Part shown: positions 1 to 9,373 of the stretch, piece after piece
Layout of the letters: each line of letters opens with the position of its first letter
Position numbering within the stretch: the first letter of the stretch is position 1
NCBI RefSeq assembly: GCF_016862775.1
Contig: NZ_BONP01000008.1
Span: forward strand, 62,001-126,000
Origin: Cellulomonas phragmiteti
Lineage (GTDB): Bacteria; Actinomycetota; Actinomycetes; Actinomycetales; Cellulomonadaceae
Length of the DNA: 64,000 bases
Direction: 5' to 3'
The notes under the pieces: model-generated
Database searches by the model: none
What the model was told of the DNA's origin: nothing
What the model saw: the letters and a program-made list of their open reading frames with translations, nothing else
Program-made: the position numbers and the translations under genes

Positions 1-401
1 TAGCCCATGAGGCTGGCGTTGGTCCCGCCGGCGAGGTTCATGAGCAGCACGCCGCCGGCGATGCCGCCGTAGAACATGATCGCGAGGGCCAGGTCGCCGC
101 TGGTGCGACCGCGTTCGCGCACGAGCTCGATGACGACCGAGCCCACGATCGCGGCGATGACCGCGCCCGGCACCGCGAGGGTGTCGGCCGGGGAGATGGC
201 GGCCCAGCTGCCGACGAGCCAGCCGAGCGCGACACCCGTGAGCGCGACGTGCCCGACGCCGTCGCCCATGAGGGCCATGCGGCGCTGCACCAGGAAGGTG
301 CCGACCACGGGAGCCGCGGCGCCGACCAGCACGGCCGCGATGATCGCCCGCTGCATGAGCGGCGAGCCCAGCATCGTCAGGACCTGCTCCCAGCCGGTCA
401 C
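1..401 (-). CDS. znuB: zinc ABC transporter permease ZnuB (partial)
   Basis: This is the N-terminal part of an ABC-3 family membrane permease. It would form the channel of a zinc (possibly manganese) importer with the ATPase and binding protein encoded just upstream. The GTG start at 401 overlaps the stop of the ATPase gene in a GTGA junction, which points to translational coupling. About 133 codons are visible, reading VTGWEQVLTMLGSP, then hydrophobic segments with the family signature QRRMALMGDGVGHVAL. The gene runs off the left edge, so its C-terminal half is not seen. The permease assignment is firm; the metal is inferred from the histidine-rich partners and the Zur-like box. Confidence 0.9.
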   Translation of the reverse strand, partial: MTGWEQVLTMLGSPLMQRAIIAAVLVGAAAPVVGTFLVQRRMALMGDGVGHVALTGVALGWLVGSWAAISPADTLAVPGAVIAAIVGSVVIELVRERGRTSGDLALAIMFYGGIAGGVLLMNLAGGTNASLMG

Positions 402-1168
402 GGGGCCACCTCCAGGGTGAGGTCCGGGCCCTCGAGCGGCTGCTCGGGGTCGGCGTGCGGGTGGGTGTGGTCGTGACCCGCCTCGCCGTGCTCGCCGCGC
501 GCGGCGGGCGGTGGCCCGTCGTGCACGACCCGGCCGTGACGGAGCACGACGGCGCGGTCGATCAGGGGGGTGAACGCCCCGAGCTCGTGGAGGATGACGA
601 CGACGGTCGTGCCGGCGTCGCGCAGCCCGGACAGCGCCGCGACGAACGTCTCCTGCGTGGGGACGTCGACGCCGGACGTCGGCTCGTCGAGCACCAGCAG
701 CGCCGGCTCGCGCACCAGCGCCCGGGCGATGAGCACGCGCTGCTGCTGCCCGCCGGACATCTCCTGGACGCGGCGGTCACGCAGGTGACCGACACCGAGC
801 TTCTCGAGCGCCGCGGTGGCGCGTGCGCGGCGGTCGCGAGGCGGACGGAGCCGCCGGCCGTGCAGCAGCCCGGAGACCACGATCTCGAGGGCGGTGGCGG
901 GCACCCCGCCACCGGCCGCCATGCGCTGGGGGACGTACCCGATCCGCTGCCAGGGCGTGGCGCGCCCCAACGGCTCGCCGAGGAGGTGCACCGAGCCGGC
1001 TGCCAGCGGCACGACGCCGAGCAGACCGCGGACGAGGGTGGACTTGCCGGAGCCGTTGGCACCCAGCAGCGCCAGCACCTGCCCGGACGGCACGGTCAGG
1101 TCCACGCCGCGCACGACGGGCCGCCCGCCGAGCACCACCTGGAGGTCGCTGGCGTCGATCGCGTTCAC
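398..1168 (-). CDS. znuC: zinc ABC transporter ATP-binding protein ZnuC
   Basis: This is the cytoplasmic ATPase that energises zinc uptake, 256 residues long. Walker A (GANGSGKST) lies near residue 36, the signature (MSGGQQQR) near 138, and Walker B (LLVLDEPTSG) follows. The GTG start at 1168 overlaps the znuA stop (GTGA), and its own stop overlaps the znuB start, so the three genes form one operon. The C-terminal 40 or so residues are an extension rich in His, Glu and Asp (GHDHTHPHAD) beyond the usual ATPase fold. Such tails are common in metal transporters and may sense or buffer zinc; that role is inferred. Confidence 0.93.
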   Translation of the reverse strand: MNAIDASDLQVVLGGRPVVRGVDLTVPSGQVLALLGANGSGKSTLVRGLLGVVPLAAGSVHLLGEPLGRATPWQRIGYVPQRMAAGGGVPATALEIVVSGLLHGRRLRPPRDRRARATAALEKLGVGHLRDRRVQEMSGGQQQRVLIARALVREPALLVLDEPTSGVDVPTQETFVAALSGLRDAGTTVVVILHELGAFTPLIDRAVVLRHGRVVHDGPPPAARGEHGEAGHDHTHPHADPEQPLEGPDLTLEVAP

Positions 1169-2286
1169 GAGCAGGACAATGCCACGCGCAGCGACTCGAG
1201 GTTGGTCCCGGCGATGGAGAAGTAGTCCTGCGTGTCGTCGACGAGGCCCTCCAGGGGGTCGAGGACCGCCGTGTCGACGCCGAGGTCGGCGGCCAGCGTC
1301 TCGGCGACCTTGGGCGACACGAGCGTCTCGAAGAAGATCGTCGTCACGCCCTCGGCCTCGACGATGCTCGCGACCTCGCGCAGCCGCGCCGGGGACGGCT
1401 CGGTCTCGGGGTCGATGCCGGAGATGCCGACCTGCCGGAGGTCGTAGCGGTGGGCGAGGTAGCCGAACGCCTCGTGCGTCGTGACCATGACGCGCCGCTC
1501 GCACGTCGCCAGCCCGGCCGCGTAGTCCGCGTCGAGCTCGGTGAAGCGCGCGGACAGCGCCTCGGCGTTCGCGCGGTAGGTGTCCGCTCCGCCGGGGTCG
1601 ACCTCCGTGAGCGCGTCGGCGACGGCCTCGGCCACGGCGGGCATGCGGGACGGGTCGAGCCAGAAGTGCGGGTCGAGGCCGCCGTGGTCGTGGCCGTCGT
1701 GGTCCTCCGCGGCGTGGTCCTCGGTCGCGTGGTCGTCGGCCGTGTGCTCCTCGGTCGCGTGCTCCTCGGCTGCGTGCTCGTCGTCGTGACCGTGCTCGTC
1801 CTCGTGACCGTGCTCGTCGTGGCCGTGCCCGTCGTCCGTCGCGGTGTCGTCGGTCGGCACGTCCGCCGCCGGCGCCTCGGCGGCGGCCGGCTCCTCGTCG
1901 TGCCCCTCGTCCTCGGTCGTCAGGAGGTCGGCGTACCGGGTGGCGTCGACGACGTGCTCCGGCGAGGTCTGCTCGAGGGCGTCGTCGACCGCCGGCTGGA
2001 ACCCCGACTGGTACACGACCAGCTGGGCCGCGCCGAGGGACGCGACCTGCGCCGGCGACAGCTCCAGCCCGTGGGGGTCGGACCCCGGCGGGGTCAGCGA
2101 GCTCGCCTCGACGCGCTCGCCCCCGACCTGCTCGACGACCATCTGCAGGGGGTAGAACGACGCGAGCACCCGCACGGTCTCGTCGTCCGCGGTGCCCGGC
2201 TCGGTGGCGGCGCAGGCCGTCAGCGCGAGGGCGGGAGCAGCGAGGGCGGCGACGACGGCGAGGGTACGGCGGGGGAACCTGGACAT
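1165..2286 (-). CDS. znuA: zinc-binding lipoprotein ZnuA
   Basis: This is the extracellular solute-binding lipoprotein of the zinc importer, 373 residues, cluster A-I family. A signal peptide ends in the lipobox LTAC with the lipidated cysteine at residue 25. The metal-binding residues sit in PHGLE (His72), DPHFWLDP (His207) and the THEAFGYLA segment. Residues about 128-202 form a very long acidic and histidine-rich loop with about 15 histidines, typical of zinc rather than manganese binding proteins. The ATG at 2286 is preferred over an in-frame TTG at 2307. No Shine-Dalgarno is visible, and a good promoter places the transcript start at or next to this ATG. Confidence 0.92.
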   Translation of the reverse strand: MSRFPRRTLAVVAALAAPALALTACAATEPGTADDETVRVLASFYPLQMVVEQVGGERVEASSLTPPGSDPHGLELSPAQVASLGAAQLVVYQSGFQPAVDDALEQTSPEHVVDATRYADLLTTEDEGHDEEPAAAEAPAADVPTDDTATDDGHGHDEHGHEDEHGHDDEHAAEEHATEEHTADDHATEDHAAEDHDGHDHGGLDPHFWLDPSRMPAVAEAVADALTEVDPGGADTYRANAEALSARFTELDADYAAGLATCERRVMVTTHEAFGYLAHRYDLRQVGISGIDPETEPSPARLREVASIVEAEGVTTIFFETLVSPKVAETLAADLGVDTAVLDPLEGLVDDTQDYFSIAGTNLESLRVALSCS

Positions 2287-2323
2287 GAGATCAATTCTCA
2301 GTCCCAAGGAGAACCGTTGTCAA
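2286..2323 (-). promoter_or_regulatory. znuA promoter with candidate Zur operator
   Basis: Read on the minus strand, a perfect TTGACA -35 (2318-2323) is followed after 18 bases by GAGAAT (2294-2299), with the znuA ATG 7 bases further on. A 15-bp palindrome with TGAGA/TCTCA arms covers 2286-2300, spanning the -10 element and the first base of the start codon. It resembles actinobacterial Zur boxes (TGA-rich arms around an AT-rich centre). A repressor bound here would block polymerase, fitting zinc-repressed uptake. The site is seen in sequence; the Zur assignment is inference. Confidence 0.6.
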
Positions 2324-2443
2324 AACAGCCGGCGTGCGGTCGGGCCTCGCCGCTCCGGTCGGGTCCGCGCCGTTCGACCGATAGCCTGGGCCGTTGTCCC
2401 CGCGGCACCCAGCCGCGGGCATCCTCGACCCAGGAGATCCACC

Positions 2444-3832
<1,389 letters not shown>

Positions 3833-3842
3833 GGCCTCCCCC

Positions 3843-3872
3843 CCGGGTGCACGTCGACCGACGCGCACCCGG
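3843..3872 (+). terminator. hairpin after glyS
   Basis: An 8-bp inverted repeat (CCGGGTGC / GCACCCGG) with a 14-base loop lies 10 bases after the glyS stop. There is no U-tract, as is usual for high-GC actinobacterial terminators. Confidence 0.5.
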
Positions 3873-3923
3873 CGGGCCCGCCACCCGGGGGCCGCCCCGC
3901 GCCCGGTCGGGGACAATGGCTCC

Positions 3924-5117
3924 GTGCTCCCGACGACCGCCACCCCCGCCACGCCCGTCCCGGGTGCGCCGCCGGCGCTGCCGCCGCTGCGCATCGGCCC
4001 GATCACGGTCGGCACGCCCGTCGTCCTGGCGCCCATGGCCGGCATCACCAACGCGGCGTTCCGGCGCCTGTGCCGCGAGTCCGGTGCGGGGCTGTACGTC
4101 GCCGAGATGCTCACCAGCCGCGCGCTGGTCGAGCGCAGCCCGGAGTCGTTCCGCATCATCGCGTTCGAGCCGGACGAGGTGCCGCGCTCCGTGCAGGTCT
4201 ACGGCGTCGACCCCGCCACGGTGGGGGCGGCCGTGCGCCTGCTCGTCGAGGAGGACCGCGCCGACCACGTCGACCTCAACTTCGGCTGCCCGGTGCCCAA
4301 GGTCACCCGCAAGGGCGGGGGAGCGGTGCTCCCGTGGAAGCGGGACCTGTTCGCCGCGATCGTGCGCGCCGCCGTGGACGCCGCGCGCCCGGCGGGCGTC
4401 CCGGTGACCGTGAAGATGCGCAAGGGCATCGACGAGGACCACCTCACGTACGTCGAGGCGGGCCTGACCGCGCAGGACGCGGGCGTCGCGGCCGTCGCGC
4501 TGCACGGGCGCACGGCCGCCGACTACTACTCCGGCACGGCCGACTGGGACGCGATCGCGACCCTCAAGCAGGCCGTCACCGACATCCCCGTGCTCGGCAA
4601 CGGCGACATCTGGTCGGCCGAGGACGCCCTGGCGATGGTCGCGCACACCGGGTGCGACGGCGTCGTCGTCGGCCGCGGGTGCCAGGGGCGGCCCTGGCTG
4701 TTCGCGGACCTCGCTGCCGCGTTCGCCGGCTCCGACGTGCGCGTGCGCCCGGGGATGGCCGACGTCGCGCGCGTCGTGCGGCGCCACGCGGAGCTCATGG
4801 TCGACCACTTCGCCGACGAGTCCAAGGCGCTGCGCGAGATGCGCAAGCACATGGCCTGGTACTTCAAGGGCTACGTGGTCGGCGGGGAGCTGCGCGCGCG
4901 GCTCGGGCTGGTGTCCTCGCTCGTCGAGCTGGACGACCTGCTCGCCGAGCTCGACCTCGACCAGCCGTACCCGGGCGACGCGGCCGAGGGGCCCCGGGGG
5001 CGGGCGGGGTCGCCCAAGCGGCCGATCCTGCCGTACGGCTGGCTCGACTCGCGGGAGCTGTCGGACGACTTCCGGCGCGACCTGCACGAGGCCGAGCTGT
5101 CCGTCTCGGGCGGCTGA
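3924..5117 (+). CDS. dusB: tRNA-dihydrouridine synthase DusB
   Basis: This FMN enzyme reduces specific uridines in the tRNA D-loop to dihydrouridine using NADPH. It has 397 residues. Family motifs are PMAGITNAAFRRLC near residue 36, the active-site NFGCPVPKVTRKGGG near 115, VKMRKGID near 167 and GRGCQGRPW near 250. A TIM barrel is followed by the usual helical C-terminal domain. The start is GTG at 3924 with no Shine-Dalgarno; GACAAT (3912-3917) lies exactly 6 bases upstream, which suggests a leaderless mRNA. The gene is downstream of glyS on the same strand but probably has its own promoter. Confidence 0.93.
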   Translation: MLPTTATPATPVPGAPPALPPLRIGPITVGTPVVLAPMAGITNAAFRRLCRESGAGLYVAEMLTSRALVERSPESFRIIAFEPDEVPRSVQVYGVDPATVGAAVRLLVEEDRADHVDLNFGCPVPKVTRKGGGAVLPWKRDLFAAIVRAAVDAARPAGVPVTVKMRKGIDEDHLTYVEAGLTAQDAGVAAVALHGRTAADYYSGTADWDAIATLKQAVTDIPVLGNGDIWSAEDALAMVAHTGCDGVVVGRGCQGRPWLFADLAAAFAGSDVRVRPGMADVARVVRRHAELMVDHFADESKALREMRKHMAWYFKGYVVGGELRARLGLVSSLVELDDLLAELDLDQPYPGDAAEGPRGRAGSPKRPILPYGWLDSRELSDDFRRDLHEAELSVSGG

Positions 5118-5181
5118 CCGCCGGACGGCGCGCGGCGCGCTCGACGCGCGCGGCGGGCCCGCGGGCTGCAGACTTCACCGC

Positions 5182-6285
5182 GTGCGAACCATGGGCGTCG
5201 AGGAGGAGTACCTGCTGGTCGACTCGGGCGGGGTGCCGTCCGGCGTGGCCGACGCGGCCGTGCGCGCGCACGAGCGCAGCGGCGGCGAGGCCGCGGACGA
5301 GGGCCCCCCGGGGGGTGGCCTCGAGCACGAGCTGCAGGAGCAGCAGGTCGAGACCGGGACCCACCCGTGCCTCGAGCTGACCGACCTGGCGGCCGAGGTC
5401 CGCGACGGCCGTGCCCGCGCCGCGAGCGCCGCGCGGCAGGCCGGTGCCCACCTCGCGGCGCTCGCGACCTCGCCGATGCCGGGACCGACCACGCTGACGC
5501 ACGGCGCCCGCTACGAGGCGCTCGCGCAGGCGTACGCCCTCACGGTGCGCGACCAGCTGACCAGCGGGTGCCACGTGCACGTCTCGGTGGCCGACGACGA
5601 CGAGGGTGTCGCCGTGCTCGACCGCATCGGCCCGTGGTTGCCGGTGCTGCTCGCCCTGAGCGTGAACTCCCCGTACTGGCGTGGCGAGGACACCGGCTAC
5701 TTCTCGATCCGCTCGCAGATGTGGAACCGCTGGCCGACCGCCGGGCCGACGGCTCCCTTCGGCAGCGCGCAGGCGTACCGCGACACCGTGGCCGGGCTGA
5801 TCGCCACGGGAGTGGCCCTGGACCCCGCGATGATGTACTTCGACGCGCGGCTGTCACCGCGCTACCCGACGGTGGAGATCCGCGTCGCGGACGTGTGCCT
5901 GCGCGCCGACGACGCCGTGCTCGTCGCCGCGCTGAGCCGCGCCCTGGTCGAGACCGCGGCGCGGCAGGCCGCGGACGGGGTTCCCCCGGGCCACACCCGG
6001 GTCGAGCCGCTGCGTGCAGCCACGTGGCGCGCGGGACGCTCCGGGCTGTCGGGCGACCTGCTCGTGCCCCCCGCGCTGACACCCGTCCCGGCGCGCGACG
6101 CCGTCGCGGCGCTGCTGGACCACGTGCGGCCCGCCCTGACGGACAGCGGCGACCTCGCGTCCGTGCAGGACCTGCTCGGCCGGCTGTGGCAGCGGGGGAC
6201 GGGCGCCGACGAGCAGCGCGCCTGGGCCCGCGAGGGCGGGCTCCCCGGGGTGGTGGAGCAGGCGGTGGCCGCCACCGTCGCGTGA
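5182..6285 (+). CDS. glutamate--cysteine ligase family 2 (YbdK-type carboxylate-amine ligase)
   Basis: This is an ATP-dependent carboxylate-amine ligase of the glutamate-cysteine ligase type 2 family, 367 residues. The family hallmarks are the opening GVEEEYLLVD, the ELQEQQVETGTHPC segment near residue 55, and SCHVHVSV-like TSGCHVHVSV near 130. In the family these enzymes make weak gamma-glutamyl-cysteine-like bonds; the true substrate is often unknown. The GTG at 5182 is preferred over ATG 5191 because CAGACT lies 7 bases before it, as for other leaderless genes here. It ends at a hairpin facing the convergent glucosidase gene. Confidence 0.85.
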   Translation: MRTMGVEEEYLLVDSGGVPSGVADAAVRAHERSGGEAADEGPPGGGLEHELQEQQVETGTHPCLELTDLAAEVRDGRARAASAARQAGAHLAALATSPMPGPTTLTHGARYEALAQAYALTVRDQLTSGCHVHVSVADDDEGVAVLDRIGPWLPVLLALSVNSPYWRGEDTGYFSIRSQMWNRWPTAGPTAPFGSAQAYRDTVAGLIATGVALDPAMMYFDARLSPRYPTVEIRVADVCLRADDAVLVAALSRALVETAARQAADGVPPGHTRVEPLRAATWRAGRSGLSGDLLVPPALTPVPARDAVAALLDHVRPALTDSGDLASVQDLLGRLWQRGTGADEQRAWAREGGLPGVVEQAVAATVA

Positions 6286-6297
6286 GACCCGCGGCGA

Positions 6298-6319
6298 CCC
6301 GGGCGCGCGACCGCCCGGG
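6298..6319. terminator. hairpin between convergent genes
   Basis: CCCGGGCG and CGCCCGGG form a perfect 8-bp stem with a 6-base loop between the ligase (plus) and glucosidase (minus) stops, so it can serve both strands. Confidence 0.55.
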
Positions 6320-6352
6320 CCGTCCTCCGGTCGAGGGTCCGGTCGCGCGTCC

Positions 6353-8059
6353 TCAGGACGCGCGGAGCCACACGGTGGTCCCGGCAGGCAGCACGGCACC
6401 GGCGACCGGGCCGGACGCCAGCAGGACGTGCAGGTGCGCGGGCAGCGGGACGTCGGTCTGGCCGAGGTTGGCGACCACGTCGACGTCGCCGTTGCGGAAC
6501 GCGAGCACGTGCTCGCCCGCCGGCTCGGTCAGCCACTGCAGGCCGCCCGAGCCCAGCCGCTCGGCGCGGCGCAGCCGCAGGGCCTCGCGGTAGAGCTCGT
6601 AGGTCGACCCGGCGCGCCCCCGCTGGCGGTCGAGCGCGAGGTCCGCCCAGCCCTCCGGCTGCGGGAGCCAGCTCGCACCCGTGGGGGAGAACCCCAGCGC
6701 GGGCGCGTCACCGTCCCAGGGCAGCGGCACGCGGCAGCCGTCACGTCCGCGCTCCGCCCCGCCGGTCCGGGCGTACGCGGGGTCCTGGCGCAGGTCGTCG
6801 TCGAGGGCCGTGTGGTCGGGCAGCCCGAGCTCCTCACCCTGGTAGAGGTACGCGGATCCTGGCAGGCCCAGCATGAGCAGCGTGGCGGCGCGGGCACGGT
6901 GCAGCCCCAGCGTGGCGTCCGGCTGCTCGTCGTCGTGGCCGATGCCGTTGGGGCGGTGCGTCGGGTCGGCCAGGCCGAGGCGGGAGGCGTGCCGCACGAC
7001 GTCGTGGTTCGACATCACCCACGTCGTCGGCGCACCGACGGCGTCGTTGGCCGCGAAGGAGGCGGTGATGACCCGGCGGAGGGACGGCGCGTGCCAGCCG
7101 GCGGCGAGGAAGGCGAAGTTGAAGGCCTGGTGCATCTCGTCGGGGCGCACGTACCGCGCCAGGCGCGACAACGGCTCGACCCAGGCCTCGGCGACCATCG
7201 CACGGTCGCCGTCGTACGTGTCCAGCACCCGACGCCACGCCCGGTAGATCTCGTGCACGCCGTCCTGGTCGAACATCGGGCCGCGGTTGCCCGAGCCGGT
7301 GACGGCGTCCGTGTCGTCCGCGCCGTCGATCATCGCGACGTGCCCGTCCCAGTCGGGCAGGCCCGGTGCCTTGACCATGCCGTGGGCGACGTCGACGCGG
7401 AACCCGTCGACCCCGCGGTCCAGCCAGAACCGCAGGACGTCCTCGAACTCGGCCCGCACCTCGGGGTTCTGCCAGTCGAGGTCGGGCTGCTTGCTGTCGA
7501 ACAGGTGCAGGTACCACTGGCCGGGCGTGCCGTCGGGGTCGGTGGTCCGGGTCCAGGCCGGGCCGCCGAAGATCGACTCCCAGTTGTTGGGCGGCAGCTC
7601 GCCGTGCTCGCCCCGTCCCTCGCGGAACAGGTAGCGGGCGCGCTCGGGGGACCCGGGCCCGGCGGCGAGCGCGGCCCGGAACCACACGTGCTCGTCGGAC
7701 GTGTGGTTGGGCACGAGGTCGACGACGACGCGCAGCCCGAGATCGTGCGCCCGTGCGATGAGCGCGTCGGCGTCGGCGAGCGTGCCGAACAGCGGGTCGA
7801 CGTCGCGGTAGTCGGCGACGTCGTACCCCGCGTCGGCCTGCGGCGAGCGGTAGAAGGGCGAGAGCCACACGGCGTCGACGCCGAGCTCGACGAGGTGGTC
7901 GAGGTGCGCGGTGACGCCGGGCAGGTCACCGATGCCGTCGCCGGACGCGTCGGCGAACGAGCGCGGGTACACCTGGTAGATCACGGCGTGGCGCCACCAC
8001 TGCCCGTCGGTGTCGGGGCGGTGGGCCACCGCGTCGGTCGGGAGGGCGTCGGGGGTCAC
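6353..8059 (-). CDS. GH13 alpha-glucosidase (oligo-1,6-/alpha-1,4-glucosidase type)
   Basis: This enzyme hydrolyses short alpha-glucosides such as maltose or isomaltose in the cytoplasm. It has 568 residues and the full GH13 barrel: IYQVYPRSFADASGDGIGDL near residue 27, DLVPNHTS at 114-121, the nucleophile Asp223 in GFRVDVAHG, the acid/base Glu291 in VAEAW, and Asp353 in MSNHD. There is no signal peptide, in keeping with an intracellular enzyme acting on sugar imported by the adjacent malEFG. The GTG at 8059 has AGGAAGG 6 bases upstream. It follows the LacI gene on the same strand after 82 bases. The exact linkage preference cannot be read from the sequence. Confidence 0.93.
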   Translation of the reverse strand: MTPDALPTDAVAHRPDTDGQWWRHAVIYQVYPRSFADASGDGIGDLPGVTAHLDHLVELGVDAVWLSPFYRSPQADAGYDVADYRDVDPLFGTLADADALIARAHDLGLRVVVDLVPNHTSDEHVWFRAALAAGPGSPERARYLFREGRGEHGELPPNNWESIFGGPAWTRTTDPDGTPGQWYLHLFDSKQPDLDWQNPEVRAEFEDVLRFWLDRGVDGFRVDVAHGMVKAPGLPDWDGHVAMIDGADDTDAVTGSGNRGPMFDQDGVHEIYRAWRRVLDTYDGDRAMVAEAWVEPLSRLARYVRPDEMHQAFNFAFLAAGWHAPSLRRVITASFAANDAVGAPTTWVMSNHDVVRHASRLGLADPTHRPNGIGHDDEQPDATLGLHRARAATLLMLGLPGSAYLYQGEELGLPDHTALDDDLRQDPAYARTGGAERGRDGCRVPLPWDGDAPALGFSPTGASWLPQPEGWADLALDRQRGRAGSTYELYREALRLRRAERLGSGGLQWLTEPAGEHVLAFRNGDVDVVANLGQTDVPLPAHLHVLLASGPVAGAVLPAGTTVWLRAS

Positions 8060-8141
8060 GTGGAGCCTTCCTGGGTGGGGGCGGGAACGGGGGCGGGCGC
8101 GCCGCCGGTGGGCGCGCGGGCGTCGCCGACCGCGGGACGGG

Positions 8142-9200
8142 TCAGAGGGCGGCGGGTGTCGCGGCGGCCGCCGGCGCGCTGCCGGTCGAGCCGCGCACCA
8201 CCAGCTCGGGGTGGAACAGCAGCTCGGCTCGGGCCGCGCGCGTGCCGGTGATCTCGGCGACGAGCGCGGACACGGCGGCGTGGCCCATCGCGGAGACCGG
8301 CTGGCGCACGGTCGTCAGCGGCGGGTCGGTGAACGCGATGAGCGGGGAGTCATCGAACCCGACGACCGACACGTCCTCCGGGACCCGCAGGCCGAGCGTG
8401 CGGGCGGCGCGGACGGCGCCGAGCGCCATGAGGTCGGAGCCGCACACGACCGCCGTGTGACCGGAGGTGATGAGCTCGGTGGCGGCCGCCTGCCCGCCCT
8501 CGACGGTGAACAGGGTGGACACCACGTGCGCGTCGGCGTCGGAGGCCCCGGTGAGCTTCTCGAGGAGCGCGGCGAAGGCGTCGCGCTTGCGCTGCGAGGG
8601 GACGAACCGCGTGGGCCCGATGGCGAGCCCGATCGCGCGGTGGCCGAGGGAGTACAGGTGGCGCAGCGCCTGGTCCATGGCGGCGGTGTCGTCGGTCGAC
8701 ACCGCGGGCGCGTCCACGCCCTCGGCGAAGCCGTTGACGAGCACGAGCGGCACCCCGCGGCCGCGCAGCCGGTGGTAGCGGTCCTTGCTGGCCGTCGTGT
8801 CGGCGTGCAGCCCGGAGACGAAGACGATCCCGTCGACCCCGTGGTCCATGAGGAGCTCGACGTACTGGTCCTCGGTGGTCCCGCCGGGGGACTGCGTGCA
8901 CAGCAGCGGCGTGTACCCCCGGTCGCCCAGCATCGTCTCGATGACCTGCGCGAACGCCGGGAACACCGGGTTGGTGAGCTCGGGGACGACGAGCCCGATC
9001 AGTCCGGCCGACCGCATCCGCAGCTTCTCGGGCCGCTCGTAGCCCAGCATGTCGAGCGCCGTCAGGACGGCCTGGCGTGCTTGTGCGGACACGCCCGGCT
9101 TGCCGTTGAGCACGCGCGACACCGTCGCCGTGCTCACCCCGGCCTGCTCGGCCAGGTCGGTCAGTCGTGTGCGCACAGAGGGCAGCGTAGTCGGGGCCAC
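8142..9200 (-). CDS. LacI-family transcriptional regulator (MalR-like)
   Basis: This is a sugar-responsive repressor of 352 residues. The N-terminal helix-turn-helix reads TRLTDLAEQAGVSTATVSRVLNGKPGVS (given in short: TDLAEQAGVSTATVSRVLNG), followed by a periplasmic-binding-protein-like effector domain. Two GTG starts are possible; 9200 is chosen over 9176 because GAGGAGG lies 5-6 bases upstream. It is divergent from malE and shares a 173-bp region with palindromes. The position between an alpha-glucosidase and a maltose transporter suggests that it represses both until maltose or a related sugar binds; this is inference. Confidence 0.9.
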   Translation of the reverse strand: MAPTTLPSVRTRLTDLAEQAGVSTATVSRVLNGKPGVSAQARQAVLTALDMLGYERPEKLRMRSAGLIGLVVPELTNPVFPAFAQVIETMLGDRGYTPLLCTQSPGGTTEDQYVELLMDHGVDGIVFVSGLHADTTASKDRYHRLRGRGVPLVLVNGFAEGVDAPAVSTDDTAAMDQALRHLYSLGHRAIGLAIGPTRFVPSQRKRDAFAALLEKLTGASDADAHVVSTLFTVEGGQAAATELITSGHTAVVCGSDLMALGAVRAARTLGLRVPEDVSVVGFDDSPLIAFTDPPLTTVRQPVSAMGHAAVSALVAEITGTRAARAELLFHPELVVRGSTGSAPAAAATPAAL

Positions 9201-9242
9201 CGGACCTCCTCGTCCTCCGCACGGTGGCCGTGCGGCGCTCGA

Positions 9243-9291
9243 CTGAAAGTGTTGCCTGAAAGTTACCGTAACGATTTGCGGCAGGGCCTGC
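9243..9291. promoter_or_regulatory. candidate LacI operators upstream of malE
   Basis: The lacI-malE intergenic region holds two short inverted repeats: GTTAC-C-GTAAC at 9262-9272 and GCAGG-G-CCTGC at 9281-9291. Just upstream is an 8-bp direct repeat CTGAAAGT at 9243-9250 and 9256-9263. Palindromes with a central base in a divergent LacI-regulated region are good operator candidates. No match to a known binding consensus could be tested. Confidence 0.45.
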
Positions 9292-9373
9292 AACGCGCTT
9301 AACGTCGCCGGCACGGGCCGATGGCGGTGCTGCACCGGGCGTCGGACACGGTCACGACAACAGGAGACGAACG

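Noticed and set aside
2305..2307. TTG start for znuA, adding seven residues
   Set aside because: It would put the -10 element and the Zur-like palindrome inside the coding region, and no ribosome site precedes it.
9262..9291. CebR-type operator before malE
   Set aside because: The palindromes do not match TGGGAGCGCTCCCA, and the locus has an alpha-glucosidase rather than cellulase genes.
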